Shown: positions 16,763 through 26,553, counted from the first letter of the stretch. The stretch: DNA of 53,301 nucleotides from CALSMU01 sp963926405 (GCA_963926405.1 CAWUXI010000013.1:1-53301), one strand, 5' to 3'. Translations and numbers: made by a program. Notes: a model not told the origin generated them from the letters alone.

Positions 16763-17859
16763 ATGAATTAAAAGTTATAATTAGTGGAGGTGGCACAGGG
16801 GGACATATTTTTCCTGCGATTGCAATTGCAAATGCAATAAAGGAGGAGCATCCTAATGCAGTTATATTGTTTGTTGGTGCCAATGGGAAAATGGAAATGG
16901 AAAAAGTTCCTGCTGCTGGTTATCCAATAAAAGGATTGGATGTTGTTGGTTTTCATAGAAAAAAGCTTTGGAAAAATTTTACTTTTCCTTTCAAGTTGTT
17001 AAAAAGCTTAAAAGCGGCCAAGGCAATAGTAAAAGAATTTAAGCCCGACATAGCTATTGGTGTTGGCGGATATGCAAGTGGCCCACTATTGAAAATGGCT
17101 GGTAGACAAGGTGTTCCGACTTTATTACAAGAGCAAAATTCTTATGCAGGAATTACAAATAAGCTTTTAGCTAAAAAAGCAAAAAAAATCTGTGTAGCAT
17201 ATGAAAATATGGAGAAATTTTTTCCAAAAGAAAAAATAGTCATAACGGGTAATCCTGTTCGTAGTGATATTCTATCAGTTGAAAATAAGCGGAGTGATGC
17301 CCTATCTCATTTTGACTTAGACGCTAATAAGAAAACCATATTAATAATCGGCGGAAGTCTTGGAGCACGAACTATTAATAACAGTATTAAAAATAAACTA
17401 AAGGAACTTGAGGAAAGCGGTCACCAATTGATATGGCAGACTGGTAAAATTTACTTTGATGAAATGAAGCAAGCTGCAGTTACATGTAGTAGAAATATTA
17501 AGCCAATGGCATTTATTAACCGTATGGATTTAGCTTATGCGGCTGCAGATATTGTAATTAGTCGCGCTGGGGCACTTTCTGTAAGTGAACTTTGTTTAGT
17601 TAAAAAACCAGTGATACTAGTGCCTTCGCCTAATGTTGCGGAAGATCATCAGACAATGAATGCAATGTCGCTTGTTAATAAAAAGGCAGCAGTGCTTGTA
17701 AAAGATGTCGACGCACCTAATATTTTAGTCCAAACTGTATTGTCTTTGCTCGCTAACCAGGAAGAAATGATAGACTTGTCGAATCAAATTTCTTTATTAG
17801 GGAAACCAAATGCAGCAATCGATATTAAAAATGAAGTAATGAAGTTGGTTGGCAAATAA
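16759..17859 (+). CDS. murG: lipid II synthase MurG (GlcNAc transferase)
   Basis: 366 aa, full length GT28 enzyme. It moves GlcNAc from UDP-GlcNAc to lipid I on the inner face of the membrane. Glycine-rich loop ISGGGTGGHIFPA (residues 8-20), GVGGYASGPLL, LQEQNSYAGITNKLLAK, GGSLGAR near 197 and the donor site SRAGALSVSELCLVKKPVILVP. ATG at 16759. Confidence 0.96.
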   Translation: MNELKVIISGGGTGGHIFPAIAIANAIKEEHPNAVILFVGANGKMEMEKVPAAGYPIKGLDVVGFHRKKLWKNFTFPFKLLKSLKAAKAIVKEFKPDIAIGVGGYASGPLLKMAGRQGVPTLLQEQNSYAGITNKLLAKKAKKICVAYENMEKFFPKEKIVITGNPVRSDILSVENKRSDALSHFDLDANKKTILIIGGSLGARTINNSIKNKLKELEESGHQLIWQTGKIYFDEMKQAAVTCSRNIKPMAFINRMDLAYAAADIVISRAGALSVSELCLVKKPVILVPSPNVAEDHQTMNAMSLVNKKAAVLVKDVDAPNILVQTVLSLLANQEEMIDLSNQISLLGKPNAAIDIKNEVMKLVGK

Positions 17860-17874
17860 TGCCAATTGTAAGTA

Positions 17875-19251
17875 ATGGAATTGAAAAACATACATAGCGT
17901 TTATTTTATCGGAATCGGAGGGATTGGGATGAGTGCATTGGCTCGTTTCTACTTAAGTAAAGGTATTCCTGTAGGTGGCTATGATAAAGTGTGCTCGCCT
18001 TTAACTGAAAGTTTGGTTAAAGAAGGTGCTACTATTTCATACAGTGAAGAATTGTCTGAGATTCCCGCTTCATTTAAAAATGTAAAAACAACTTTTATAG
18101 TTTATACTCCTGCAATTCCATCTAACCATCAAGGGTATAATTATTTTAAGAATAATGGATTTAATATAGTAAAGCGATCAGCATTATTGGGTTTATTAAC
18201 AGATGATCTATTTACAATTGGTGTTGCTGGAACGCATGGAAAAACAACAACTTCGAGTATAATTACACATGTATTGGATAATAGTGGTTTTCCTGTTAAT
18301 GCTTTTTTAGGCGGAATTAGTTCAAATCTGAATTCAAACTTTTTAATAAATGAGAAGGCAGAAACAGTAGTTGTGGAAGCGGATGAATATGATCGTTCAT
18401 TTTTAACACTTGCTCCTAATATTGCAATTGTAACGTCTATGGATGCTGATCATCTTGATGTTTACGGAGAACATAGTTACTTGACCGAGTCTTTTGAAAA
18501 GTATGTTTCTAAACTTCCGTCAGATGGTATTTTAATAAAACGCAAAGGATTATCAGTTAAGCATAGCAACACAATTGAATATGCTGTAAATGAAAATGCA
18601 GATTACTACGCTACAAACATAAATATTGAAAATGGTGAATACCACTTTGATGTTATTACTCCTAAGGAAAGGTTGAAAGATGTGGTTTTAGGAATGCCCG
18701 GGTTGCATAATGTTGAAAATGCAGTTGCGGCAATTATTGTAGGAATGGAGTTGGGGATTAGTACATCTTTAATAGTAGCTGCATTAAAATCGTTCAAAGG
18801 AGTTAAAAGAAGATTCGAATATCATGTTAAAACGGAGTCAGTTGTTTATATAGATGATTATGCTCATCACCCTGTAGAGTTAAAGGCTTGTATAAACTCT
18901 GTAAAGGAGATGTATCCAGCCAAGAAAATAACAGGAGTATTTCAACCGCATCTATATTCAAGAACAAGAGATTTTGCAGACGATTTTGCCGTCAGTCTCG
19001 ACTTATTAGACGAAGTACTGTTGTTAGATATTTACCCTGCAAGAGAATTGCCCATTGAAGGCGTTAGTTCTTTAATGCTATTAAGCAAGGTTTCTAACTC
19101 TTGCAAAGAGTTATTGTCGAAGGATGAATTAGTAGAATCCATAACTGATAGAAAGTTAGAGGTGCTTCTGACTTTAGGAGCTGGAGATATTGATGAATTA
19201 ATTGAACCAATTAAAAAAAGACTAATGGCGAAAAAATCATTAGCGATATAG
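17875..19251 (+). CDS. murC: UDP-N-acetylmuramate:L-alanine ligase MurC
   Basis: 458 aa. It adds L-Ala to UDP-MurNAc, the first step of stem-peptide synthesis. UDP-binding loop IGIGGIGMSALARFY near the N-terminus, ATP P-loop GTHGKTTTSS near residue 120, VVEADEYDRSFL, MDADHLDVYG and DDYAHHPVELKA followed by FQPHLYSRTRDF. The ATG at 17875 lies 15 bp after the murG stop. Confidence 0.96.
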   Translation: MELKNIHSVYFIGIGGIGMSALARFYLSKGIPVGGYDKVCSPLTESLVKEGATISYSEELSEIPASFKNVKTTFIVYTPAIPSNHQGYNYFKNNGFNIVKRSALLGLLTDDLFTIGVAGTHGKTTTSSIITHVLDNSGFPVNAFLGGISSNLNSNFLINEKAETVVVEADEYDRSFLTLAPNIAIVTSMDADHLDVYGEHSYLTESFEKYVSKLPSDGILIKRKGLSVKHSNTIEYAVNENADYYATNINIENGEYHFDVITPKERLKDVVLGMPGLHNVENAVAAIIVGMELGISTSLIVAALKSFKGVKRRFEYHVKTESVVYIDDYAHHPVELKACINSVKEMYPAKKITGVFQPHLYSRTRDFADDFAVSLDLLDEVLLLDIYPARELPIEGVSSLMLLSKVSNSCKELLSKDELVESITDRKLEVLLTLGAGDIDELIEPIKKRLMAKKSLAI

Positions 19252-19252
19252 A

Positions 19253-20041
19253 GTGAAAAAGATATTGAAAATATCGGCTTGGAGTTTATTCGTAATTGGC
19301 GCTATGTTGCTAGTTGGATTTGTGGATGGTGATTATGACGCTATAACTTGTGCTCGTCCTGAGATAAATATTGATAAATCGAATGGACATGGTTTTGTGA
19401 CAGAAGAGTTGGTGCTTGAGGAAATGAGTAATATGGGTTATTCTTTTACGAACCAATTAATGGGTGATATTGAGGTTGATAGAATAGAGAAGTCATTGTT
19501 GAATATGCCTGGAGTAAAAAACGCAGAAGTATTTAAATTTAATTCAGGAATTGTACAAATAGATATTACACGGAGAAAACCAATTGCAAGAGTTATAATG
19601 AAAGGTGGGCTTATAAGTTTTTACTTGGACGAAACAGGCGAGAAAATGCCACTAAGTGATTATTATGTTGCTAATGTGCCAATTTTTAATGGAGAAATTA
19701 AAGAGGCTAAAAATAGATATTCTGTAAATGAGTTATATCAAAACGATTCGTTAAAAGCTATCTCTGTGTTAGATGATATATATGAAGTGGCTCAATTATT
19801 TGAAGAAAATAAATTTATGAGAGCACAAATTGTTCAAATTTATTTTAATCAAGATAAAGAAATGGAAATGATTCCTAGAGTAGGAAATCATAGAATACTC
19901 TTTGGAGATTCTAAAGACGCTGATATTAAGTTTAAAAAAATTACACGATTCTACACGGAGGTAATTAACCCAAAAGAATTGAATTTATACGACACATTAA
20001 ATATTAAATATATAAATCAAATAATCTGTTCAAAACGTTAA
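19253..20041 (+). CDS. ftsQ: cell-division protein FtsQ
   Basis: 262 aa. One N-terminal membrane helix (about 5-22) with the remainder periplasmic. A POTRA-like segment is recognisable: VTEELVLEEMSNMGY, then DRIEKSLLNMPGVKNAEVFKFNSGIVQIDITRRKPIARV. The region SFYLDETGEKMPL is the usual start of the beta domain. The start is GTG at 19253, 1 bp after the murC stop. Together with FtsL it should hold the FtsW/FtsI complex at the septum. Divergent in sequence, but position and topology are clear. Confidence 0.9.
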   Translation: MKKILKISAWSLFVIGAMLLVGFVDGDYDAITCARPEINIDKSNGHGFVTEELVLEEMSNMGYSFTNQLMGDIEVDRIEKSLLNMPGVKNAEVFKFNSGIVQIDITRRKPIARVIMKGGLISFYLDETGEKMPLSDYYVANVPIFNGEIKEAKNRYSVNELYQNDSLKAISVLDDIYEVAQLFEENKFMRAQIVQIYFNQDKEMEMIPRVGNHRILFGDSKDADIKFKKITRFYTEVINPKELNLYDTLNIKYINQIICSKR

Positions 20042-20044
20042 ATT

Positions 20045-21307
20045 ATGGATGCACCAGAAATAGTAGTAGGCCTTGATATTGGAACCACAAAAATAGCATG
20101 TCTTGTTGGCCGTAAAACCGAGCATGGAAAAATAGAAATACTGGGTGTTGGGAAAGCTCCAAGTGTTGGGGTAACCCGAGGTGTAGTTTCTAATATAGAA
20201 AAAACAGTTCAATCTATTCGCGCTGCTGTAGAAGAGGCAGAAGCAAAGTCGGGTGTTGAAATTAAAGTAGTTAATGTAGGCATTGCTGGGCAGCATATTA
20301 AAAGTTTACAGCACCGCGGGATGATTACTAGAGATAGTATCGAAGAGGAAATCAACCAACATGATGTGGATGCTCTTATAGATGACATGTACAAACTTGT
20401 TATGCTGCCAGGTGAGGAAATAATTCATGTTCTACCTCAAGAGTATATTGTCGATAGACAAAGTGGAGTAAAAGATCCAATCGGAATGTCGGGGGTGCAG
20501 TTAGAGGCTAACTTCCATATAATTACGGGTGCAATGGCATCTGCAAAAAATATTTACAAATGTGTAGCGAAGGCTGGATTAGAGGTGGCGGAATTAATCC
20601 TTGAACCTCTTGCGTCCGCTTCTGCTGTATTAAGTGATGAAGAGAAAGAGGCGGGTGTAGTGTTGGTTGATATAGGTGGTGGCACAACAGATATAGCAAT
20701 ATTCCATGATGGAATAATCAGGCATACAGCAGTTATCCCTTTCGGAGGTAATGTAATAACTGAAGATATTAAAGAAGGGTGTACAATAATGCATCGTCAA
20801 GCTGAATTATTGAAAACAAAATTTGGAACCGCTCTTTCTAATCAAAGTCAAGAAAATGAAATTGTTTGTATTCCAGGTTTAAGAGGAAGAGATCCAAAAG
20901 AAATTTCAGTAAAGAATCTTTCGAATATAATTAACGCACGTATGGCTGAAATTATTGATCATGTGTATTATGAAATCAAAAATTCTGGATACGAGAAGAA
21001 ATTGATAGGGGGGATTGTTGTAACTGGAGGCGGCTCTCAATTAAAACATATCAGTCAATTATTTGAATATGCCACTGGAATGGATGCAAGAATTGGTTTT
21101 CCAAATGAGCATTTAAGTTCAAATACAAGTAACAACTTAACGAGTCCATTATTCGCCACAGGTGTCGGATTAGTTGCAAAAGGATTCGAAAATTTTGATA
21201 AAGTATTGGCTTCAAAAGCTTATATAAATACAAGAACACACTCTGAGAAAACAAAAGGAGGCTTTTTCGATAAGATTAAGAACTTTTTTGATGAATCAGT
21301 AGATTAA
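20045..21307 (+). CDS. ftsA: actin-like divisome protein FtsA
   Basis: 420 aa. It anchors FtsZ to the membrane. Actin-fold motifs: VGLDIGTTKIACLVG (phosphate 1, near residue 8), SHS2/1C insert region, VLVDIGGGTTDIAIF (phosphate 2), GGIVVTGGGSQLKHI (adenosine site). The C-terminus GGFFDKIKNFFDESVD contains the amphipathic membrane-targeting helix. ATG at 20045, 3 bp after the ftsQ stop. Its last codons take part in the dyad at 21301-21410. Confidence 0.96.
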   Translation: MDAPEIVVGLDIGTTKIACLVGRKTEHGKIEILGVGKAPSVGVTRGVVSNIEKTVQSIRAAVEEAEAKSGVEIKVVNVGIAGQHIKSLQHRGMITRDSIEEEINQHDVDALIDDMYKLVMLPGEEIIHVLPQEYIVDRQSGVKDPIGMSGVQLEANFHIITGAMASAKNIYKCVAKAGLEVAELILEPLASASAVLSDEEKEAGVVLVDIGGGTTDIAIFHDGIIRHTAVIPFGGNVITEDIKEGCTIMHRQAELLKTKFGTALSNQSQENEIVCIPGLRGRDPKEISVKNLSNIINARMAEIIDHVYYEIKNSGYEKKLIGGIVVTGGGSQLKHISQLFEYATGMDARIGFPNEHLSSNTSNNLTSPLFATGVGLVAKGFENFDKVLASKAYINTRTHSEKTKGGFFDKIKNFFDESVD

Positions 21308-21410
21308 AAATAATGAAAGACTAATAGATTTTAAGACAAAAGACTATAAGACAAAAGGTATTTTACTTTTCATCGTCTTGAGATCTTAAAGTCTTAACAT
21401 CTTTTAATCT
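21301..21410. repeat. long imperfect palindrome in the ftsA-ftsZ gap
   Basis: Nested complementary segments run through the gap: AGATTAAAA (21301-21309) with TTTTAATCT (21402-21410), AAGACT (21317-21322) with AGTCTT (21390-21395), AGAT (21326-21329) with ATCT (21383-21386), and AAGAC (21333-21337) with GTCTT (21375-21379). The transcript could fold into a long interrupted hairpin between the ftsA and ftsZ reading frames. It begins inside the last ftsA codons. No T-run follows, so it is not a standard terminator. Confidence 0.6.
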
Positions 21411-21443
21411 AAATAATAAAACAACAAACAAATAATAACCGCT

Positions 21444-23090
21444 ATGATGAAATTTGATATACCCAAAGAACAATCATCTATAATTAAAGTTATAGGTGTT
21501 GGTGGTGGAGGCAGTAATGCCGTAAACCACATGTTCCGTCAAGGAATAAAAGGAGTTGATTTTCTGGTGTGCAACACAGATCACCAGGCCTTGGATATGA
21601 GTCCAGTACCAATTAAAATTCAGTTAGGAAAAAGCCTAACGGACGGAAGAGGAGCAGGAGCGTTGCCAGACGTTGGAATGAATGCTGCTATTGAAAATAT
21701 TGAAGAAATAAGAGAAATTCTTGAAACGAATACTAAGATGGTATTTGTTACTGCAGGAATGGGCGGTGGAACGGGAACTGGAGCTGCTCCAGTTATCGCT
21801 AAACTTGCCAAAGAGATGGGGATTTTAACCGTAGGTATTGTAACTATTCCTTTCAAATTTGAAGGAAGAAAAAGAATCTCACAAGCTGAAGAGGGACTAG
21901 AGAAAATGAGAGAATCTGTTGATACACTTTTGGTAATCAATAATGATAAGCTTCGTGAGATGTTTGGAAACCTTTCATTAGGAAATGCATTTGCACAAGC
22001 TGATGATGTATTGTCTTCTGCAGCAAAAGGTATTGCAGAAGTAATATCAGTAACCGGGCAAATAAACGTCGATTTTAACGATGTTAATACAGTAATGAAA
22101 GACAGTGGAGTTGCTATAATGGGAACAGCTGAAGCTGAAGGTGAAGGTAGAGCTCAAAAAGCGACAATGAAAGCATTGGCTTCTCCATTACTAAACGACA
22201 ATCAAATAAGTGGTGCTCGTTACGTATTACTTAATATAACTTACGGCGACCAAGAAGTATTGATGGATGAAATTTCTGAAATAACTGACTATATCCAAGA
22301 CGAAGCAGGAAATACTGCAGACGTAATTTGGGGTCATGGTCATGATCCTAGTTTGGGTGATAATCTTTGTATTACTATAATTGCAACAGGATTTAAATCA
22401 ACCCCTGATACTGGCCTTCCGCAAAGAGAGGTGGCTAGAACACGAATGAATTTGGAAGAAGATAGACCAACTATCATTACACAACCTATTCAATCACCTA
22501 CGCAAACTTCTACACCTAATGTAGATAATGGAATGTGGAAAGAAGTTGATGAACCATTTATGGTAAAGAAATTCAATTTAGAGGATGATGTTGCAGAGAA
22601 TAGAGTTAACGAAGTTGATAAAATTGTTGATCAAGACCTAGGTTTGATTGCTTCGGCAGAATTAAAAGAAATTCCAATTTCTGAAAGTGAAGATGGTAAA
22701 GTTCGTTTCATGTTAGAAGAAAATGATGCGTCTAAACCTGAAGTTATTGCAGAACCTGTCGCTGAGGCATTTAATTTTACACCTATCGTTGATGAACCAA
22801 TTGTTGAAAGTAATTTCGATAGGCCATCTTTAGATGATAACAGAGAGTTAACACAAAAGCGTTTGGATAGAATTCGTGAGACAAGTCAGCAGATTAAGAC
22901 ATCTATGACTTTAACGGATATGGAAAATGAACCAGCTTATAAAAGAAGAAATATTCAATTACACGATGTTGACCATTCTTCAGAATCTACGCAGTCTCGT
23001 TTTACAATTGGAGATATTGAAAATGAAGATGGGGAAAAGAGAACAGGTTTAAGCGATAACAATTCGTTTTTACACGATAACGTAGATTAA
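21444..23090 (+). CDS. ftsZ: tubulin-like cell-division GTPase FtsZ
   Basis: 548 aa. The GTPase core (about residues 15-330) shows VGGGGSNAVNHM, the tubulin signature GMGGGTGTGAAPVIAK, and NNDKLREMF with NVDFNDVNTVM. A long acidic linker of roughly 150-180 residues follows, then the phylum-typical tail with EPAYKRRNIQLHDVD and the terminal NNSFLHDNVD. The double ATG at 21444/21447 makes the first residue uncertain by one. A 136-bp gap with a large dyad separates it from ftsA, unlike the tight spacing of most of the cluster. Confidence 0.97.
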   Translation: MMKFDIPKEQSSIIKVIGVGGGGSNAVNHMFRQGIKGVDFLVCNTDHQALDMSPVPIKIQLGKSLTDGRGAGALPDVGMNAAIENIEEIREILETNTKMVFVTAGMGGGTGTGAAPVIAKLAKEMGILTVGIVTIPFKFEGRKRISQAEEGLEKMRESVDTLLVINNDKLREMFGNLSLGNAFAQADDVLSSAAKGIAEVISVTGQINVDFNDVNTVMKDSGVAIMGTAEAEGEGRAQKATMKALASPLLNDNQISGARYVLLNITYGDQEVLMDEISEITDYIQDEAGNTADVIWGHGHDPSLGDNLCITIIATGFKSTPDTGLPQREVARTRMNLEEDRPTIITQPIQSPTQTSTPNVDNGMWKEVDEPFMVKKFNLEDDVAENRVNEVDKIVDQDLGLIASAELKEIPISESEDGKVRFMLEENDASKPEVIAEPVAEAFNFTPIVDEPIVESNFDRPSLDDNRELTQKRLDRIRETSQQIKTSMTLTDMENEPAYKRRNIQLHDVDHSSESTQSRFTIGDIENEDGEKRTGLSDNNSFLHDNVD

Positions 23091-23098
23091 AATACAGT

Positions 23099-23554
23099 AT
23101 GTCATTAATAAACACCATTAGCGCTGATATAAAGAAAGCAATGCTTGCCAGAGAGAAGGAAAAGCTTGAAGCATTGCGGTCAATTAAATCAGCATTATTA
23201 CTAGAAGCTACAAAAGAAGGCGCTGGAGGAGAAATCTCTGCAGAGGCTGAAGCTGCTATTGTACAAAAACTTTACAAGCAAAGAATGGATGCATTAGCTA
23301 TTTATAAAGAGCAAAATAGAGAAGATTTGGCGGTTGTAGAAGAGCAACAAGCTGAAGTAATAAAAACATATTTACCAGCTCAAATGAGCGAGGAAGAAGT
23401 AATTAAAACAGTTCAAGAAACGATTTCTGTACTGGGAGCTAGCGGTCCTTCAGATATGGGAAAAGTGATGGGAGCTGTTATGGGTAAATTGAAAGGTAAA
23501 GCTGATGGTGGTCTAATCTCTTCAACTGTAAAAGAAGAATTAGGTAAGATGTAA
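23099..23554 (+). CDS. yqeY: GatB/YqeY domain protein
   Basis: 151 aa, the usual size of the free-standing YqeY family related to the tail of GatB. Visible features: MSLINTISADIKKAMLAREKEK, the QMSEEEVIKTVQETI helix and the end GPSDMGKVMGAVMGKLKGKADG, as in GatB. The fold suggests tRNA binding; the cellular role is not settled. It lies 8 bp after ftsZ and before the terminator, so it is the last gene of the dcw unit, as in many Bacteroidota. Confidence 0.93.
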   Translation: MSLINTISADIKKAMLAREKEKLEALRSIKSALLLEATKEGAGGEISAEAEAAIVQKLYKQRMDALAIYKEQNREDLAVVEEQQAEVIKTYLPAQMSEEEVIKTVQETISVLGASGPSDMGKVMGAVMGKLKGKADGGLISSTVKEELGKM

Positions 23555-23577
23555 ATGGATATAAATAAATCACTTAA

Positions 23578-23611
23578 AATCCCGTTCCTATTAGGTTCGG
23601 GATTTTTTTTT
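23578..23611 (+). terminator. intrinsic terminator of the dcw cluster
   Basis: AATCCCG (23578-23584) pairs with CGGGATT (23598-23604), with an inner CCT/AGG stem, followed by nine T residues (23603-23611). It is 23 bp after the yqeY stop. Confidence 0.85.
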
Positions 23612-23707
23612 ACAAAAAACTTTAAAGGTTCTGTTAAGATATTATATTTTTCTAATTGAATGAGAACACTTAGTTGCGATAATACATAATTTAAGATTAA
23701 AGACGTA

Positions 23708-26485
23708 TCAATTCGAAATAGCAGCTATCATTTTCACAGTTTCACCAATCTTAATAAAATATAGGCCACTTGTATGTTGAAATTCTAATGAGAAATTAGT
23801 TTTGTTCAGAATCTTCATTCGTCTTCCCAAAGCATCATAAACCTCAACCTCATATTCTTCTAGATTAACATTCGAATACACTATATCCTTAAACGGATTA
23901 GGGTAGAATACAAGCTCATTTCCTTCGATATCTGTTATACTTGTACAACTCTCCACTTCTATGGTTATTTCGTCAATTGAGGAGCATCCGAATTGATTTG
24001 TAACGCTTACTGAGAAATCAAATATTCCTAAGGTTGATAAATCAGGAGAATAGGTCTGTTGATTTGAATTGTCGTTCCATAGATATGTACTTTGTACACC
24101 CGCATGAAGAATCAGGTTGCTTCCTTCACAAACCAGCGTGTCGTTTCCAAGAAATACATCGGGAAGGGGGTGGACATCTACCTGAAATGTATCTAAAATA
24201 GATACAGACCCATTAACTGCTTCGTAATATACAGTAGTGGAGTTGTTGAAAGTACTATTGAGACTAGGTCCGGAAGAAAGGATGTTTCCATTTTGATCAG
24301 TCCAAATTTCTGAATAATCAGTGGAGCTGAAACCTGTAATATATTCAAGATCTGAAACAAGTGACTTGCACATGACTCCGTGATTTTGTTCTGAACTTGC
24401 ATCCTCTAATGTATAGGTGCATTGCGCAGGAAGAGTATAAAGAGCAACAAGGTCAGGGCTAGAAGCTACATTTATGGTGCTCATCATATTGGCATTTATC
24501 TCCCCATTACTTAATGTGGTTTTCCAAATGGATATATCAGCTAGTTTTCCATTGAAGAAATTAGTGCATTGAAAATCATCAAATTCATGTCCCAAGGAAG
24601 CTCGATCGGTGCTTTCAATAGTCAGATCTTCGATAAATGAATTCTCTAGCACACCATCCACGTAAATCGAAACGGTATTCGATACCACATTCCAAGTGTA
24701 TCCAATGTAATGCCATTGGTTATCATTGATAAAAGTTGTGCCTGAGAGATAAGTCCCAGGAACATAGATATTGGCCTTTCCGTTATAAACACCGAATAGG
24801 AATCTATTGTCACCATACCTATTATTTATGGAATAGATTCTTTCATCACTGCTAGGATTCAATGTTTTTATCCAGGCAAAGAAGGAATGAGAATCGTATT
24901 GCAGGTCATTTACAACGGGCTCAATATTCACATAATCCATTCCATCAAATGTATATACGTTACGCGGTAAATCGTATGACGCCGTTACATAAAAAGGTGG
25001 ACAGGCAATGACATCATCATGAACCGAAGGTGAATAGCTTGAAAGAGCGTAATCAAAATTTTCATTGAAATTACATGTAGAAAAATTCATTTCATATTGG
25101 TCAATCACTTCTTGTCGACTTAGCGGTCTTTCATAAATTTTCAATTCATCAATACTTCCTTTAAAATAATTTCCATTATCCCTTCCAATTTCCGCATCCT
25201 GATTTGATCCTAATGTGCCAATTCCAGTAGTGGTATGGCTATCTATCAATTCTCCATTTAAGTAGATCATAGCTTCTGTGCCATTGTAAACACCAGCTAT
25301 ATGAATCCATTGATTAAGGGTTAAAGCAGACTGTGGAATTCCCGGTCGGGACGTTAGTCCCAGGCCATCTTTTACCTTAAATCGAAGTTCCTGGTTAGCT
25401 TTATCTAAATACAGTACATAATAATCTTCATCAGAATCGTAAATCGGCCCATAGTCGTCAGGCATTTGAGAGGGTAATTCCTGTAATTTGACCCATGCAC
25501 TGATGCTGACTGCATCCAAGTCAATGTCTAGAGAAGGGGAGGTAGGTACGTTCACATAACTCGAAGTGCCATTAAAATAAAGAGCAGACTGACTTATTCC
25601 CGGATTCCAGTTGGCATTGGCTGTGTTCAGGGTGTTTCCATTAAGGGAAAGATCACTCGCACTGGAACCCGAATTTTCATCAAAGGACCAATGTGCAATT
25701 AACCCTCCGTTTCTCATGTAGCTTTTTAGCCCAATCATATTCTGGGCATTGTCCGTAATAATCCCGTCCATTCCTTTAGACATCTTATTGAGCATAGACC
25801 GCGCATCGTTCACAGTATAATTCCATACCTGAATTCCAGCTGCTTGTGCAGCCGTTATATTGGCTATGCTAGGATCAAGTCCTACACCTAAATACTCCGC
25901 ATTGATGGACAGTGCATCCGATATGTTACCAGAAGTCATGATACTCGATAAATAACAAACCTTTACATTGGGGTTGATGTTCTTTACAATCTGCAGCTGA
26001 GAAAGACTAAATGAGAAAATAACTACATCGTTAAGCATTCCCATATCTTCAATGAGCTGCATGGCCTGACTTTCAATGTTGCTTGCCTTTAGTTCTACAC
26101 AGACCTTAATTTTTCCTTGAGCCAGAGATAGGACCTCATATAGAGTAGGGATTTCAGTGCCTATATAGTCATTAGAGAACCAACTTCCTGCGTCCATTAA
26201 CTTTAGGTCATTATACGAATAAGAGTTTACTAAACCGGAGTAGCTAGTTGTTGCATCAACCGTCGCATCATGCATAACAATTAAGCTGTCATCCGAAGAC
26301 TGTTGAACATCTAATTCGATGTAATCTACATTAAGGTCTATTCCCAGCTGAAAAGCAGGTAGTGTATTTTGAGGAGCCAACGACGATACTCCTCGATGGG
26401 CAATAATTTTAGTGGTGTCACACGCATACGTCTGAAAAAAGCCTATAAATGAAAAGATGAAGGATAAAGTAATTGCTTTTGACAT
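23708..26485 (-). CDS. T9SS-secreted glycerophosphodiester phosphodiesterase with two LamG domains
   Basis: 925 aa. A signal peptide (about 1-21) is followed by a GDPD TIM barrel (26-255): H30-R31 (AHRG), E57/D59 (IELDVQ), H72-D73 (MHD) and E131 (VELKA) cover the catalytic His pair and metal ligands. The usual PENT is PQNT here (Q39). Two concanavalin/LamG domains (about 261-455 and 505-690) have WSFDENSGSSASD and AWVKL/AWIKTL strands. They are followed by an Ig-like segment (PDVFLGNDTLVCEGSNLIL) and a type A T9SS sorting domain from FYPNPFKD to the end. It probably cleaves glycerophosphodiesters or teichoic-acid-like polymers at the cell surface or outside. Next to another T9SS cargo gene. 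Confidence 0.88.
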   Translation of the reverse strand: MSKAITLSFIFSFIGFFQTYACDTTKIIAHRGVSSLAPQNTLPAFQLGIDLNVDYIELDVQQSSDDSLIVMHDATVDATTSYSGLVNSYSYNDLKLMDAGSWFSNDYIGTEIPTLYEVLSLAQGKIKVCVELKASNIESQAMQLIEDMGMLNDVVIFSFSLSQLQIVKNINPNVKVCYLSSIMTSGNISDALSINAEYLGVGLDPSIANITAAQAAGIQVWNYTVNDARSMLNKMSKGMDGIITDNAQNMIGLKSYMRNGGLIAHWSFDENSGSSASDLSLNGNTLNTANANWNPGISQSALYFNGTSSYVNVPTSPSLDIDLDAVSISAWVKLQELPSQMPDDYGPIYDSDEDYYVLYLDKANQELRFKVKDGLGLTSRPGIPQSALTLNQWIHIAGVYNGTEAMIYLNGELIDSHTTTGIGTLGSNQDAEIGRDNGNYFKGSIDELKIYERPLSRQEVIDQYEMNFSTCNFNENFDYALSSYSPSVHDDVIACPPFYVTASYDLPRNVYTFDGMDYVNIEPVVNDLQYDSHSFFAWIKTLNPSSDERIYSINNRYGDNRFLFGVYNGKANIYVPGTYLSGTTFINDNQWHYIGYTWNVVSNTVSIYVDGVLENSFIEDLTIESTDRASLGHEFDDFQCTNFFNGKLADISIWKTTLSNGEINANMMSTINVASSPDLVALYTLPAQCTYTLEDASSEQNHGVMCKSLVSDLEYITGFSSTDYSEIWTDQNGNILSSGPSLNSTFNNSTTVYYEAVNGSVSILDTFQVDVHPLPDVFLGNDTLVCEGSNLILHAGVQSTYLWNDNSNQQTYSPDLSTLGIFDFSVSVTNQFGCSSIDEITIEVESCTSITDIEGNELVFYPNPFKDIVYSNVNLEEYEVEVYDALGRRMKILNKTNFSLEFQHTSGLYFIKIGETVKMIAAISN

Positions 26486-26553
26486 AATAGGCGTGTTTCA
26501 TTACAATGTACACAATCTTCTTTGGATAGAGAAGACTTAAACCAATTTCTTTC

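Noticed and set aside
21308..21443. An independent ftsZ promoter in the ftsA-ftsZ gap
   Set aside because: No TAnnTTTG with a TTG at the right distance was found; the gap is dominated by the palindrome.
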